Shown here: piece after piece, positions 35,618-46,877 of the stretch
Layout: every line of letters begins with the position of its first letter
Position numbering within the stretch: position 1 is the first letter of the stretch
Source of the DNA: Vandiemenella viatica
Lineage: Eukaryota; Arthropoda; Insecta; Orthoptera; Morabidae
Direction of reading: 5' to 3'
Assembly: GCA_031002005.1 (NCBI GenBank)
Contig: CM061921.1
Span: forward strand, 179,498,935 to 179,562,934
Length of the DNA: 64,000 nucleotides
Translations under genes and position numbers: made by a program
Notes under the pieces: model-generated
The model's input: the letters and a program-made list of their open reading frames with translations, nothing else
What the model was told of the DNA's origin: nothing
Databases searched by the model: none

Positions 35618-35975
35618 TGCCGCATGAACGCCAGTTCTGCCAGCATGGCGCAGCGGGTAGCGTCACGAATTGCGGTACCGAAGGTCGCCGGTTCAATCCC
35701 GCCCACTGACAAAAATTATTTAATTCTGTTTATTATTTCCAGAAGATTCTACATGTTTCCTAAGGTCACTTGTAACTTCTACACATTTCACTTGTTAACT
35801 ACTCTTGTAATCTCTAGTACGTTCTATCTGTGTATAAATAGAAGAGCATTCTGCCCAAGAGGCAGTCAGTGCTGCGTGTATGTTTGAGTTCTCAATAAAC
35901 CTGTTCTCAGTTTAAGTGCTGTGTTCATTGACAAGTAACCTTCGAATTCACACCTGCCCCGGTTCCAACGCGACA
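35618..35975 (+). repeat. 3' LTR of the Gypsy element
   Basis: Identical to the 5' LTR except for a missing GTACCG and one A-to-G change. It repeats the tRNA-like block (A-box 35646-35656, B-box 35690-35700), TATA box and AATAAA. Confidence 0.93.
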
Positions 35976-36120
35976 ATATATACAATCAGACAATTACTGC
36001 AACAATGACCGGGTTGCAGCAGATAGTTGTATTCACAGCGCATGACTCATTGTTGTTTGACTTAATAGAGTACAGTCAGGTATAATTACAAATGGTATGC
36101 TGGTAAGGAAAATAGATTTG

Positions 36121-36121
<1 letters not shown>

Positions 36122-36182
<61 letters not shown>
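36122..36182 (+). repeat. (GT)n microsatellite in the Tigger
   Basis: About 30 GT units close to the right end of the Tigger. Confidence 0.98.
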
Positions 36183-36184
<2 letters not shown>

Positions 36185-36248
36185 CTTACGAGTTGGATAA
36201 CACAGAATGTCGGATAAGCGAAGGTCAGTTAAGTGAGACTCTATTGTA

Positions 36249-36425
36249 TATGAATAATATTGTTTAATATTTGTTTGAAAATGTATTTAAAAGTAATATT
36301 AATAACCTTATTGATACGATTTGAGCTCTAAAATGTGTACACATCTCCTGTCATTCACATTATTCTAGGTGAGATAAGTTGTAAGATAGTAGGTGTACTT
36401 GAAAGTGAACCTAGAAGGATAGGAT
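36249..36425 (+). pseudogene. rrnS: 12S rRNA relic, 3' part, NUMT copy 2
   Basis: Resumes after the Tigger with GAATAATATTGTTTAATATT as in copy 1 at 8226, and ends with GTGAACCTAGAAGGAT. Confidence 0.85.
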
Positions 36426-36489
36426 GAGGATAGTTTAATTTTTCACTTGCAATGAATTTAATCTTGTGCACTTCAAGACATCTTAAAAT
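36426..36489 (+). pseudogene. trnV: trnV relic, NUMT copy 2
   Basis: An anticodon-arm-like CACTTGCAATG and terminal CACTTCAAGACATCTTA lie between rrnS and rrnL. The expected TAC anticodon reads TGC. Confidence 0.5.
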
Positions 36490-37965
36490 AAAATTTTATT
36501 TTAATTTATAATTGTTTAATTTACATTAAAAATAATTTCATTTATTTATGTTTTGTATATTTTATAGAGAAAACATTATTAACAATAGTTTACTAGTAAA
36601 TTAATTTTATCATTAAATTATATAAAAGTTTATTTTATTTATTGTGCCTTTTGTATTAGGGTATATCAAAATGTACGTTTTTATTTACTATTCCCAATTT
36701 AAATGGATTTAATTATAAATAAAAATTAATGTTGAGTATTTATTTATAATTTATTTTTAGTAGCGATACATTATTCGTCATTTAATATATCTAGTTTCTT
36801 TAGTTAAAATTTAATTTTATCAATGATTTTAATTTTTTATTTGTTATTATTTTATAATTGTTGTTTTGTAATTTAGGAGATTAGCTCTAAATAAATTTGT
36901 AATATGTATTTAAATTTTGTATTAATAGGCTTAAAATCAAGCATTTATTTGATTGCGTTTTAGTCCATATGATTCATATAATGATTTTATAAACTATTTA
37001 AATATAATATGGAGATAAATTTTTAAACAATAAATGATATAAAATAATGATTTAATAAGTAAATATTTTTGTATAAATCTTATTATAAGATAATTTGATT
37101 TGTAAGGATTAGGCAAAATTATAACATGCCTTTTTATCAAGAACATGTATTTTTGATAATAATCTAAAGTCTGACCTGCTCACTGATTTATTAAAGAGAT
37201 GCAGTATTTTGACTGTGTAATGGTAGCATTATCATTAGTCTTATAACTAAGTGCTAGAATGAATGGTTTTATGAGGAATTAGCTGTCTCGTATCAATTGA
37301 TTGAATTTAACTTTTAAGTCAAATTGCTCAAATTTATTTCTAGAAAAATAAAACCAGAGGTTTATCATAATTGTTATTTGATTTATTAGCTAATTTTTAT
37401 CTAAATTTAAACATTACTTTGCTATAGTCACAGAGAAAATAAATAAACTTTCTTTTATTGAAAGATTAATATATTATTTTTGATCCATAACTTTTGATTA
37501 AAAGATTAAGTTACTTCAGGGATAAAAGCATAATTATTTTAGAGAGTTTATACCGGCAAAGTATTTTGTGACCTCGAAGTTGGAGTAAGATAAATATATA
37601 AAAATATATACATGAAAAGACAAGAGCTTTATCATAAATATTATTTTTATTTATTATTTATTTTTATTTAAATTTAAACTTTATTTTGTTATGGTCACAG
37701 AGAAAATAAATAAACTTTCTTTTATTGAAATATTAATATATGCTTTTTGATCCATAACTTATGAATAAAAGATTAAGTTACTTCAGGAATAACAGCGTAA
37801 TTACTTTAGAGAGTTTATACAGGCAAAGTAGTTTGCGACCTCGTTGTTGGAGTAAGATAAATATATGGTAGAGATGTCATATAATTATCTCTGTTAGACC
37901 TTTAAATTCTTACATGATCTGCGTTCAGATGGGCGTAAGCCAGGTCGCTTTCTATCTTGAACATA
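36490..37965 (+). pseudogene. rrnL: 16S rRNA relic with internal duplication, NUMT copy 2
   Basis: Carries GTGTAATGGTAGCATTATCA (near 37215), GAGGAATTAGCTGTCTCG (near 37273) and the domain V motif GACCTCG twice (near 37571 and 37838). It is longer than copy 1 because of a ~270-bp tandem duplication. Confidence 0.88.
37335..37877 (+). repeat. Tandem duplication of rrnL domain V
   Basis: Units ~37335-37605 and ~37610-37877 share CACAGAGAAAATAAATAAAC, TTAAGTTACTTCAGG and GTTGGAGTAAGATAAATATA. They differ at scattered sites. Copy 1 has one unit. Confidence 0.9.
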
Positions 37966-38030
37966 TTTATTTTTATTGGTACATAAGGACCATAGAAATG
38001 AGATAATCTTAAAAATTAGAATATTAATAC

Positions 38031-38095
38031 TGCTTTGGCAGACAAGTTCTATAAATTTAGATTTTGCATATGTGAATTTATTATTACAGGTACTA
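38031..38095 (+). pseudogene. trnL1: trnL1 (CUN), NUMT copy 2
   Basis: CTGCTTTGGCAGACAAGT followed by the anticodon loop ATTTAGATTTT, which keeps TAG. Between rrnL and nad1. Confidence 0.75.
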
Positions 38096-38790
38096 TTGAT
38101 GATATATGATTTAATTATATTTTTAATTAATTTTATTTTGCTGTTTATTTTGGTTTTGTTATCTTTTTTAAAACATAAAGTATTGGGGTATATTCAAATT
38201 TGTAAAGGACCAAATAAGGTTGTATTTATTGGTATTCCTCAGCTGTTTATTGATGCCATCTAAATGTCTAAAGAATATTCTTTACCTTACAAATCAAATT
38301 ATCTTATATATTATTTTACCCCAGTATTTAGTTTAATAATTTCATTATGTACATGAATATTGTTGCCTTATTTAACTTATAAGTGTTCTTTTATATATGG
38401 ATTTTTATTTTTTACTTTGTTGTACAAGTTTTGGAGAGTATACAACTATAATTGCCAGATGATCATTTAATTCTAAATATTCTTTATTAGGTTCTTTATG
38501 TTCTGTTGCTAAAACTGTTTCATGAAGTAAGATTAGTATTAATTTTACTATATCCTATTATTTTAATTAATAAATATAACTTTTATTATATGTATTTATA
38601 TCAGTTGAATAGATGATTTTATTTCTATATGTATCCTTTTTTTATACCAGGGGTTTCTTCATGTTTGGCTGTGCTACCCATACTCCATTTGTTTTTTCTG
38701 AAGTTGAATCAGACCCAGTTTCTGGATTCAATACTGAATAAGGTGCAGGTGGTTTTACTTTAATTTTTCTCATTACTTTTTTAAAAATTA
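38096..38790 (+). pseudogene. nad1: nad1, 5' part, NUMT copy 2
   Basis: Encodes [19 protein letters not shown], then [15 protein letters not shown]. The frame breaks near 38263. A long insertion (38791-40800) separates it from its last ~150 bases. Confidence 0.88.
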
Positions 38791-39059
38791 ATATCTTTTT
38801 TGTTAAATGAATAACGCCAAAGCAATTGAATGTTTGTGCATTTATTGATGTCCCGAAAATGTTTCACTTCTTGTGCAGATGCATCTTCAGTGGGTTCTAC
38901 TGGCAATTATGTATATATGTTTTTGGTGTGTTGCATTTATTTATGCCTGACACTCAGCATCTGTTATTTTTGCTTTCTTTGTGGGTGGTAATTCCTTTTA
39001 AAGATCGTTATTTCACAAGTGACTAGCATAACACTGCACTGCACTGTATTGTATGTTTA

Positions 39060-39091
39060 TTAGATAGATAGATAGATAGATAGATAGATAT
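39060..39091 (+). repeat. (GATA)n microsatellite
   Basis: About seven GATA units just before the gap. Confidence 0.95.
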
Positions 39092-39112
39092 GTTCACTTT
39101 GATCCCATGTGA

Positions 39113-40112
39113 NNNNNNNNNNNNNNNNNNNNNNNNNNNNNNNNNNNNNNNNNNNNNNNNNNNNNNNNNNNNNNNNNNNNNNNNNNNNNNNNNNNNNNNN
39201 NNNNNNNNNNNNNNNNNNNNNNNNNNNNNNNNNNNNNNNNNNNNNNNNNNNNNNNNNNNNNNNNNNNNNNNNNNNNNNNNNNNNNNNNNNNNNNNNNNNN
39301 NNNNNNNNNNNNNNNNNNNNNNNNNNNNNNNNNNNNNNNNNNNNNNNNNNNNNNNNNNNNNNNNNNNNNNNNNNNNNNNNNNNNNNNNNNNNNNNNNNNN
39401 NNNNNNNNNNNNNNNNNNNNNNNNNNNNNNNNNNNNNNNNNNNNNNNNNNNNNNNNNNNNNNNNNNNNNNNNNNNNNNNNNNNNNNNNNNNNNNNNNNNN
39501 NNNNNNNNNNNNNNNNNNNNNNNNNNNNNNNNNNNNNNNNNNNNNNNNNNNNNNNNNNNNNNNNNNNNNNNNNNNNNNNNNNNNNNNNNNNNNNNNNNNN
39601 NNNNNNNNNNNNNNNNNNNNNNNNNNNNNNNNNNNNNNNNNNNNNNNNNNNNNNNNNNNNNNNNNNNNNNNNNNNNNNNNNNNNNNNNNNNNNNNNNNNN
39701 NNNNNNNNNNNNNNNNNNNNNNNNNNNNNNNNNNNNNNNNNNNNNNNNNNNNNNNNNNNNNNNNNNNNNNNNNNNNNNNNNNNNNNNNNNNNNNNNNNNN
39801 NNNNNNNNNNNNNNNNNNNNNNNNNNNNNNNNNNNNNNNNNNNNNNNNNNNNNNNNNNNNNNNNNNNNNNNNNNNNNNNNNNNNNNNNNNNNNNNNNNNN
39901 NNNNNNNNNNNNNNNNNNNNNNNNNNNNNNNNNNNNNNNNNNNNNNNNNNNNNNNNNNNNNNNNNNNNNNNNNNNNNNNNNNNNNNNNNNNNNNNNNNNN
40001 NNNNNNNNNNNNNNNNNNNNNNNNNNNNNNNNNNNNNNNNNNNNNNNNNNNNNNNNNNNNNNNNNNNNNNNNNNNNNNNNNNNNNNNNNNNNNNNNNNNN
40101 NNNNNNNNNNNN
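39113..40112. other. Assembly gap of exactly 1000 N
   Basis: A run of 1000 N, probably a fixed-size scaffold gap; the true distance is unknown. Confidence 0.99.
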
Positions 40113-40800
40113 CATCATTTTGAAATATTTGTTTTTTCCCCCATGCATCTGTTTCAATTGCTCTAGTTTTTTGTTGCCAGTGTTTTGAGAAATGATTATG
40201 TTGTGAAATGTTCAGTTTTTCTCAGTCATGATTTTTAGTATAGCTGGATTATTAATGGAGTGAGCTAGTGCAATGTGTGTTTTGTATAGATCTCAATTTA
40301 ATTGATCTTTTTCACTATAAAGTGATCTAATTTCATTTTGTAAACATTGATTTTCGGCAGATTGTTTTGCTTTAATTGCTGATGCTGAAATAGGTTTAAT
40401 TTTAACGTGAATAAATTTGGTTTTAAATTATTGAGTTTGCAGTTTTTGTTAAATTTAATGTTCTGGATGGTCTTGTGTATCTTCAAATGTGTCCTCTTGA
40501 ATCAGTTGTATAGGTCCACCAGGAATTCATGTCATGGCTGATTTAATTTCTGGATCATTTTCCTCAATTGCTGAAAATATTGATAATTGAATAACGCCAA
40601 AGAAAATGAATGTTGGTGCATTTATTGACCTCCCAAACATGTTTCACTTCTTTTGCAGAAGCATCTTCAGTGGGTTCTCCTGGTAATTATGTACATATGT
40701 TATAATTTGGTTATGTTGTTGCATTTTGTATGATGGAATTATTACCTGAACTGTAATCTACTTACATGTTTTGGTGTATTGCATTTAAATAATATATTTT

Positions 40801-40955
40801 TATATTAATTTTAGTTCGTGGAACTCTCCCACATTTCTGGTATCATAAATTAATATATTTAGCTTGAATAAGTTTTTTACTTTTATCTTTGAATTATTTA
40901 TGATTTTTTGTTTGTTTTAAAGTGTTGATTTTTTTCTATTATTTAGTCAAATAAA
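40801..40955 (+). pseudogene. nad1: nad1, 3' part, NUMT copy 2
   Basis: Resumes with ATTAATTTTAGTTCGTGG and TCATAAATTAATATATTTAG, matching copy 1 at 10550-10690. Confidence 0.75.
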
Positions 40956-40964
40956 TTTAGAATT

Positions 40965-41034
40965 AAGGTAATTGAAATTTAAGCATCTAGTTTATGTTTT
41001 CAAGACATATTCTTTAGGGGGTATTAAGCTAAAT
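40965..41034 (-). pseudogene. trnS2: trnS2 (UCN) relic, NUMT copy 2
   Basis: Minus strand has AAAGAATATGTCTTGAAAAC and flanking arms as in copy 1. Confidence 0.6.
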
Positions 41035-41035
41035 C

Positions 41036-42002
41036 ACTATTTATTTATTATATCTCATAAATTTGAGATGTGAATGTTTAAAATATATGAAAAATATATT
41101 ACTGTTAATATTTGTCCTGTATAAAAATCTGGTTCTTATACTGGGAGTTTTCCGATTCATATCAATATAATAACAGTTGATACCATTCTTCAAAAAAATA
41201 TTTTGATTTAATGGATAAAATTCAGTTTCTCGGAATTGAGTTTTATTATAAAATGGTATGATTATTAAAATTATAATTGATATTAGAAGTGCAATTACTC
41301 CCCTAGTTAATTTGGAATTGATCGTAAGATTGCATATGCAAATAGAAAATATCACTCTGGTTGAATATGAATTGGGACAACCAGTGGATTAGCTGCAATA
41401 AAGATATCAGGGCCTAATATATTTTCTAATTAAATAATTATAATTAATAAGGTAATTATTATAATGAATGTGATTGTGTCTTTGAATGTAAAATATGAAT
41501 GGAATGGCATTTTATCGATACTTCTGTTTAAACCTAGTGGATTTATTGATCCTGTTATATAGAGAAAAAATAAGTAAATTATAACTATTGTGGCGATAAT
41601 GAGTGGTAATACAAAGTGAAGTGTAAATAATTGATTTAATATAGTGTTATCAACTGCAAACACACCTCAAATTCATTGAACTAAAGCTTTTCCAATTTAT
41701 GGAGTTACTGATAGCAAATTGGTAATTACTGTTGCTCCTCAAAATGATATTTGACCTCATCGTAATACGTATCCTAGAAATGCTGTTGCTATTATGATAA
41801 ATATAGTTACTGTTCCAATTATTCAGGTGTTAATAAATATATATGATCCAAAATATAAATCACAAACAACATGAATATACAAATACAAAAAATGAAAATG
41901 ATGCCCCTTTGGCATGGATTGTAGATATTAATCATCTGTTGTTTACATCTTGACAAATTTGAATTACACTACTAAATGCTATTTCAAAATTAGGGGTATA
42001 AT
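41036..42002 (-). pseudogene. cytb: cytb, main part, NUMT copy 2
   Basis: Minus-strand coding includes AVDNTILNQLFTLHFVLP and GSINPLGLNRSIDKMPFHS (41430-41663), the region around the Qo site and the following helices. Interrupted at 42003 by a hAT-like element. Confidence 0.9.
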
Positions 42003-43062
42003 CAGTGCTGGATTTCCCATTAGGCTGTATAGGCTCCAGCCTAGGGGCGGCAGCATTTCAGGGGCGGCAAATTTCCTAGGGTGCCCACTTTAGTAAGCTG
42101 TCAAATTTGTGTGTGATTATAAATATAAAAGAAAAAGGTATACTATAAATTTTCATTTAAGTGGTGACATCTAGTAGTGAAGTGACAAACTTGAAACAAT
42201 TAATAGAAAAGAAAAATACATTTACTATCAATTTTCATTTAGGTAAGTGGTGATAGCGAACAATTAGCTAAATTATTAATTTAATTCTTCATTAGTTTCC
42301 TGACTCTCTATCTTGTTCAATGCAGTCTGTAGACCGTCGTATATTTCAGAAGGAAGACTCTATAGACAGAGGTAAGTTTCTGCTGACAGACTTACATTTC
42401 ATGATTTCTATAATAAAAATACTTAAGAATGATCTAAGATTTCATTAATTGGGTATCTGGATGTTGAAAATCCCCGAACGCTCGAAAGTCCTAATTTTAT
42501 TGAAAAAATCATTGAAAAGTCAATGATTTTTGAAACTTAACTCTTCCTTTCTCAGCTAATAATGAATTAAATTCTTTGAAATTTTTAAGGAATATGCATT
42601 GAACTATGCCAAAACCAGTATTCTGATTGAAATTAGTATAAATTATAATCGTTTAATAATAATTGACAAATCAGAGTGTATGTCTTAACGTGTTTTCTGT
42701 TCTTTGCCAATAAAAAGTGTTACAAAGTTTGTAGTATGGAAAACTATCAGTGAGAAAGTTGTTCCTCTATGTTTGCCAATCAAAAATCCCATAGAAAACT
42801 ATAATTATATATTACATTTTTTATTTTATTGTTTGCATTCTTGTTTCATAATAAACATTCATTTTTTTGTTTCTATTTTATGACTAAATGTGAATACTTT
42901 CAAGTAATGAAGTCACTCTTAATCTATATCCATTCAACTATACATATAATCGTTTGCTACCTAATAAAGGTAATACAAATTAGTGATTAGTATAAGTATG
43001 AAGGAGAACAGGGCGGCACAAAATGAACAGCCTACAGTAAAAAAAAATTAAATCCGGCCCTG
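42003..43062. mobile_element. Non-autonomous hAT-like element (1060 bp)
   Basis: An exact 8-bp duplication GGTATAAT (41995-42002 and 43063-43070) flanks ends CAGTGCTGGATTT and CAGGGCCGGATTT (right, reverse complement). GGGGCGGCA lies near the left end and GGGCGGCAC near the right. No transposase coding. Copy 1 at 11720-11730 is the empty site. Confidence 0.9.
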
Positions 43063-43070
43063 GGTATAAT

Positions 43071-43131
43071 GCATCACTAAAAATAATCCTATCATGATCT
43101 GAATTATCAGACATGGCCCTAATATTGATCT
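43071..43131 (-). pseudogene. cytb: cytb, 5' fragment, end of NUMT
   Basis: Matches copy 1 at 11728-11795 (CTAAAAATAATCCTATCATG, then ATATTGATCTGAAG). Mitochondrial similarity ends at ~43131, the right edge of the NUMT. Confidence 0.8.
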
Positions 43132-43330
43132 GAAGCTGCGAGGCATGCATAGTCAGTGTCTTGCTTTCGCAGTGTTAACTTCACCCTTTTCGCCTGATGA
43201 AGACAACAGAGGCTGTTGTCAAAACGTCACTCATGGAAGAACTGATCCGGCAGAACACCTGAGAAGAATTTTTGTCTTAATAAAGATGGTGGCTATTGTT
43301 TAAATCAAGCATGTAAATGTGTGCTAATTA
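43132..43330 (+). mobile_element. Penelope-like terminal fragment at the NUMT edge
   Basis: Contains CTGATGA (43194-43200), a perfect hairpin GACAACAG-AGG-CTGTTGTC and AAAACGTC (to 43228), then CACCTGAGAAGAA and AATAAAGATGGTGGCTATTG. This order resembles the other motif-bearing insertions in the window. Confidence 0.5.
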
Positions 43331-43629
43331 AATAAATAATACTGTGATTAATGTCATTAGATCACAAGTGTCATATTTCTTGATAATTGACATTTCTTTG
43401 GGAATTGATAGTCTCTCCACGATAAACATAAGAACAACTGTTCACATCAATATGTAGTAAACATATGCCTTGACCCTGAGGAAGGCCATTGGCCTCATTT
43501 GAAATGTTGGGAGATTGATAAAGATTGGACTCAGAGTAAATCTCACAAATTAATCAATAGAATTATGACAGCTCTGAAAACTGTTAAATCTTTTGTAGTT
43601 ATTCCAGATATTCAACTTCAATGAAAAAT

Positions 43630-43703
43630 TCTCATCCTCATTGGGGACTGAACTCTGGTTGTTGAGGGTCTATGACCTGTGCTACTTAGTCCCCAGGCCT
43701 TTA
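43630..43703 (-). repeat. tRNA-like SINE fragment
   Basis: Reverse complement has an A-box-like TGGGGACTAAGTAGCACAGG and a B-box-like AGAGTTCAGTCCCC. Confidence 0.5.
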
Positions 43704-43974
43704 ATTATTCAGATACTTAATTGGTATATACACATTTTTTGAAGAACCATGAACCAATCATTAACTACAAACAACTTATAAATAACTTCTTGGTACCTAA
43801 AAGCATTTGAAGCCCAAGACAAAAATGATTTAGTAAGCAGTAAACTGTAAAGGGTCTATGAGTGCACAAGTTAGAGAAAGTTTTGTTTCTCTCTACAATA
43901 TTAAGATTCACTTGATTATATTTTTGGGAATAGTTACTTAAAGTTTTATGGCTAAATAGGTGAGCATAAAAGCT

Positions 43975-44095
43975 GAAGTTACCAGCTCTAGTAGCGTATG
44001 GGCTAGAATGCTGTATGTATATTTCAAAGGTTGCTGGTTTGAGTCCGACGTGTGTGATTTTAATTGGGTGTTGTGTTTTTGTTTAGGGCTATTTG
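43975..44095 (+). repeat. tRNA-derived SINE
   Basis: A-box-like TAGTAGCGTATGGGCTAG (43990-44007) and B-box GGTTTGAGTCC (44036-44046), followed by an unrelated T/G-rich body. Confidence 0.6.
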
Positions 44096-44620
44096 TTTGA
44101 GAAACACTATTTATATACAAGAATTATTAATGCACATCTAAAATCAATTGGAATAGCTGTATCGGCCCAAAAGATAATTGACCTTTTCTTTATTAAAAAA
44201 AAGAGAGGGAGTGTGGAATGTTTGAAACCATCTGCTACCAAATTTAAAAGAAAGTATAAGTTCATACTGTGTGTGTATTCATATAGCACTGAGTAAACAC
44301 AAAGCTTAAAACAGAATTATGTCTGGATATCCATCCTGAGAACATATACTTTGACTTAAATTCCTTCCGCAGTTATCATGAATTTTACCAGATTCCATTA
44401 CAAATCATCCTAGTTACAAAAAACAGCAATTGTGGCTATTATTCTTAGTGAGAATATTGCAGAATCAAGTGATTAAATTTACTAGTTTAATATTTTATTT
44501 ATCATTTGAATGAATTGTAACTCTTCAATAAATTTATTGTGACTGAAGAAGTAGCATATTCTCTTTAAATTGTAATTCGATATCTATTGAATTTTTACTT
44601 CAAATTCTTTCACTGTTTGA

Positions 44621-46870
44621 TGCAAATTGTTTTGCATTACACCTGATAATTTATTCCTTGCCTCATGGTCAGTCTGTTTCTTAAATATACCTTTTACTGC
44701 CTTTATCTGCCTCCTATCTTCCATTGACTCCAAATCAAGCTCTTCTTATACATGCAGTACTGATTGTGTATTAAGGAAATCTCCACAAAACGAATTAGTT
44801 GCCTCTTTTGCACTCCCACCAACTCCTGTATTTTATACCCATAATATGAGTCCTATAAGCAAGTGTCTGACGAAGGTATTGTATCCTAGTTCCTTCACCT
44901 ACCTGGTACAGCCATTCATTAACAAAAATCATTGCCTTTACACCACCATTTACAAGGATTGAGAGATCAGCTTACTTTACCATAACAGCAGAAAATGAAT
45001 TGATTGCTGAAGGATGCCATGTTAAACTGTTTCTAGTTCTGAGTTTATGTAACCAAATGCGTTTAAATGCTTTAGAGAAATACTTTGCTATGTAATTTCT
45101 AAATGTGATACAAAATATCTAATAGATTTTTATGACAATGATAATTATAAGGCAAGAAGCTTTTATGTAATAAAAAAAAAACATATATGAAAGAGATCCA
45201 TTACTCAAAGATTAAGGAAAGAGAGCAGTGATACAAAAAATATTTTTTTTTAATGAGACAGACGTCTTTTTATAATATTTTGATTTAAAACCTTATTCCT
45301 GCAAAGCGAGATAAACCATTAGACAAGAGACATGTTCATACTTCTGGATTCATTGAAAATATTTTTATTATCGATAAGATCAAAATATTGATGAATAGAA
45401 ATTTAAATTATAAATTCAATGGATTTTGCTTATAATTAGTAATTGTGAATAAAAAATATTGCACATCATTTACAAACAAGAAGGAAACTCTATTTTGTCA
45501 TGAAACCCTGTTCCTGTCAATGTCAATAACTGTTTAACTGTGTGGACATAATTTTCTATAAAACAGAAAAATCTCTTTTTTTAATATATTGGTATACCTA
45601 TGTATAAAAGTTAAATGGTTAATTTATTTGATAAGCTGCTAGAGTAAACTGAATGCTTACAACCAATATATATCTAAAGAAAAGGTGGCAAAAAAGTCAG
45701 ACTGTTGAATGGTAGAATTTGCTGCAGGGGAGACAGAAGTTAGGTCAGAGCAACAAAATTCTTAATCAGGTTTTAAAGATAGGCACTAGTAACCAAACCA
45801 GATTCAATGAAATAGTTTCAAGAAGTTAAAAAAGTTAATGCTTGTTTGACTATGTAAACATTGAGGTTTTGATGATTCATGGTGACCAAATCCAAGAAAA
45901 GAACAAATGCTTTAACAACATAATTTTGGTTAAAATATGTTAAATTATATTTTTAGTGTGAATAGTTTTAGGGCCTTGAAATTCAATGAAGTCATTTGCC
46001 ATTTTATCACCATACTCTGATCAAGCCTGGTAAAATATGGACCTTCTCCTCCTCTGTGTCCTGTTTCTTGTTCTCTGTCACCAGCAGATCCTTGTTCTCA
46101 TTTACATCAGATCCTCACCAACATCATTAGATTATTTTCCTTCTAGGGAACCAAATAAAGCAATTTCATGGGTCACCTATCAGTGTTTATCCACCTGAAG
46201 TGCCCTTACAGATAGGACATTTCCTCTATCATCAGATGCATGAAGCTCTGGAACATATATAATTGTTTCAGTTCATGACTATGTTGTGTATACTCCAATT
46301 TTTACTAGTCATGTTCTTTATTGCACTTAAGATTCCCTGTATGATGAAGCTGGTACATTTAATGTCAGAACAAATAGGAGTTCATACAGATTAGCTCGAG
46401 AATAGTTAAACTACAATGTCCATGAACAATTATTTAGTTACAGCATTTGTAAAAATATCTGTAAATAAATCAAACTACAGTATAAGTAACATATGTTGTC
46501 CATAGAAATGAATTAGATGAGTTGAATGAAGATCCTGTTGGCCTAGAGAGACTCAGGAAAGGTTTTATGTGATTTTTATGAAGTCCATTAATGATAGTTT
46601 TTCCAATCATGGTCATATAGATTCAAATATTTTAGGGTTTTACTGTAGAGTATGTATGGAATGTTATTTGGTTATAGCATTTCAAAGAAACCATCTCATC
46701 ATTCACTTGGAGTGTTTTCAGGATGCTGTGGTAAACAGAAATCTGGATGGACACACCAGCAGGGATCAAACACAATTCCTCATAAAGTTAACCACTCACC
46801 CACCAGATTCAGTGAATTCCTCTTGACCATTGCCATGTACTTCTTGGGCATACTATTATTCTGCTCTTTG
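44621..46870. other. AT-rich intergenic DNA, no gene seen
   Basis: Scattered short frames (for example 44627-44962) without recognisable domains, low complexity and no initiation context. The part from ~46000 on is less AT-rich and may be 3' UTR of the minus-strand LINE that follows. Confidence 0.5.
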
Positions 46871-46877
46871 TTGGAAC

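Larger units (their letters stand above)
30236..35975 (+). mobile_element. Ty3/Gypsy LTR retrotransposon, nearly intact, young
   Basis: A 5740-bp element with 364-bp and 358-bp LTRs, primer-binding site, gag, pol, polypurine tract and a 4-bp ATAT target duplication (30232-30235 and 35976-35979). The LTRs differ by one substitution and one 6-bp indel only. Pol order is protease, RT, RNase H, integrase (Gypsy type). No env. Its GC content and codon use stand out from the AT-rich surroundings. The left flank GCGACAATAT equals the LTR end plus target site, probably by chance. Confidence 0.95.
28678..36246. mobile_element. Tigger/pogo-type DNA transposon carrying a nested Gypsy
   Basis: Terminal repeats CAGTAGAGACTTGCTTATCC (left) and CAATAGAGTCTCACTTA (right, reverse complement) are of Tigger type, and GGATAAGCG-type sequence lies inside the right end. 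TA follows at 36247; the left TA has become TG. The NUMT rrnS resumes exactly on both sides. Without the Gypsy the element is ~1.8 kb and contains a broken transposase on the minus strand. Confidence 0.9.
38791..40800 (-). mobile_element. Repeat-flanked insertion, possibly Penelope-like, with assembly gap
   Basis: Direct repeats of ~190 bases at 38803-38990 and 40582-40800 share GAATAACGCCAAAG, GTTTCACTTCTT and GCATCTTCAGTGGGTTCT. On the minus strand each gives CTGAAGA, a hairpin and GAAAC (38861-38890 and 40641-40670). Penelope-like elements often carry such terminal direct repeats. Between them lie GATA repeats, 1000 N and AT-rich sequence with a short Lys-rich minus-strand frame (40298-40486). 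No RT was seen, possibly because of the gap. Confidence 0.5.
43331..44620. other. AT-rich intergenic DNA with SINE-like fragments
   Basis: No gene recognised. Another CTGAGGA...GAAA hairpin motif lies at 43476-43510. A minus-strand tRNA-like fragment is at 43630-43703 and a plus-strand one at 43975-44095. Confidence 0.6.

Noticed and set aside
39060..40188. Long open frames of ~360 codons on both strands
   Set aside because: They consist of N-derived unknown residues across the 1000-N gap.
44627..44962. 111-codon plus-strand frame as a gene
   Set aside because: No recognised domain and no start context; composition is like the surrounding intergenic DNA.
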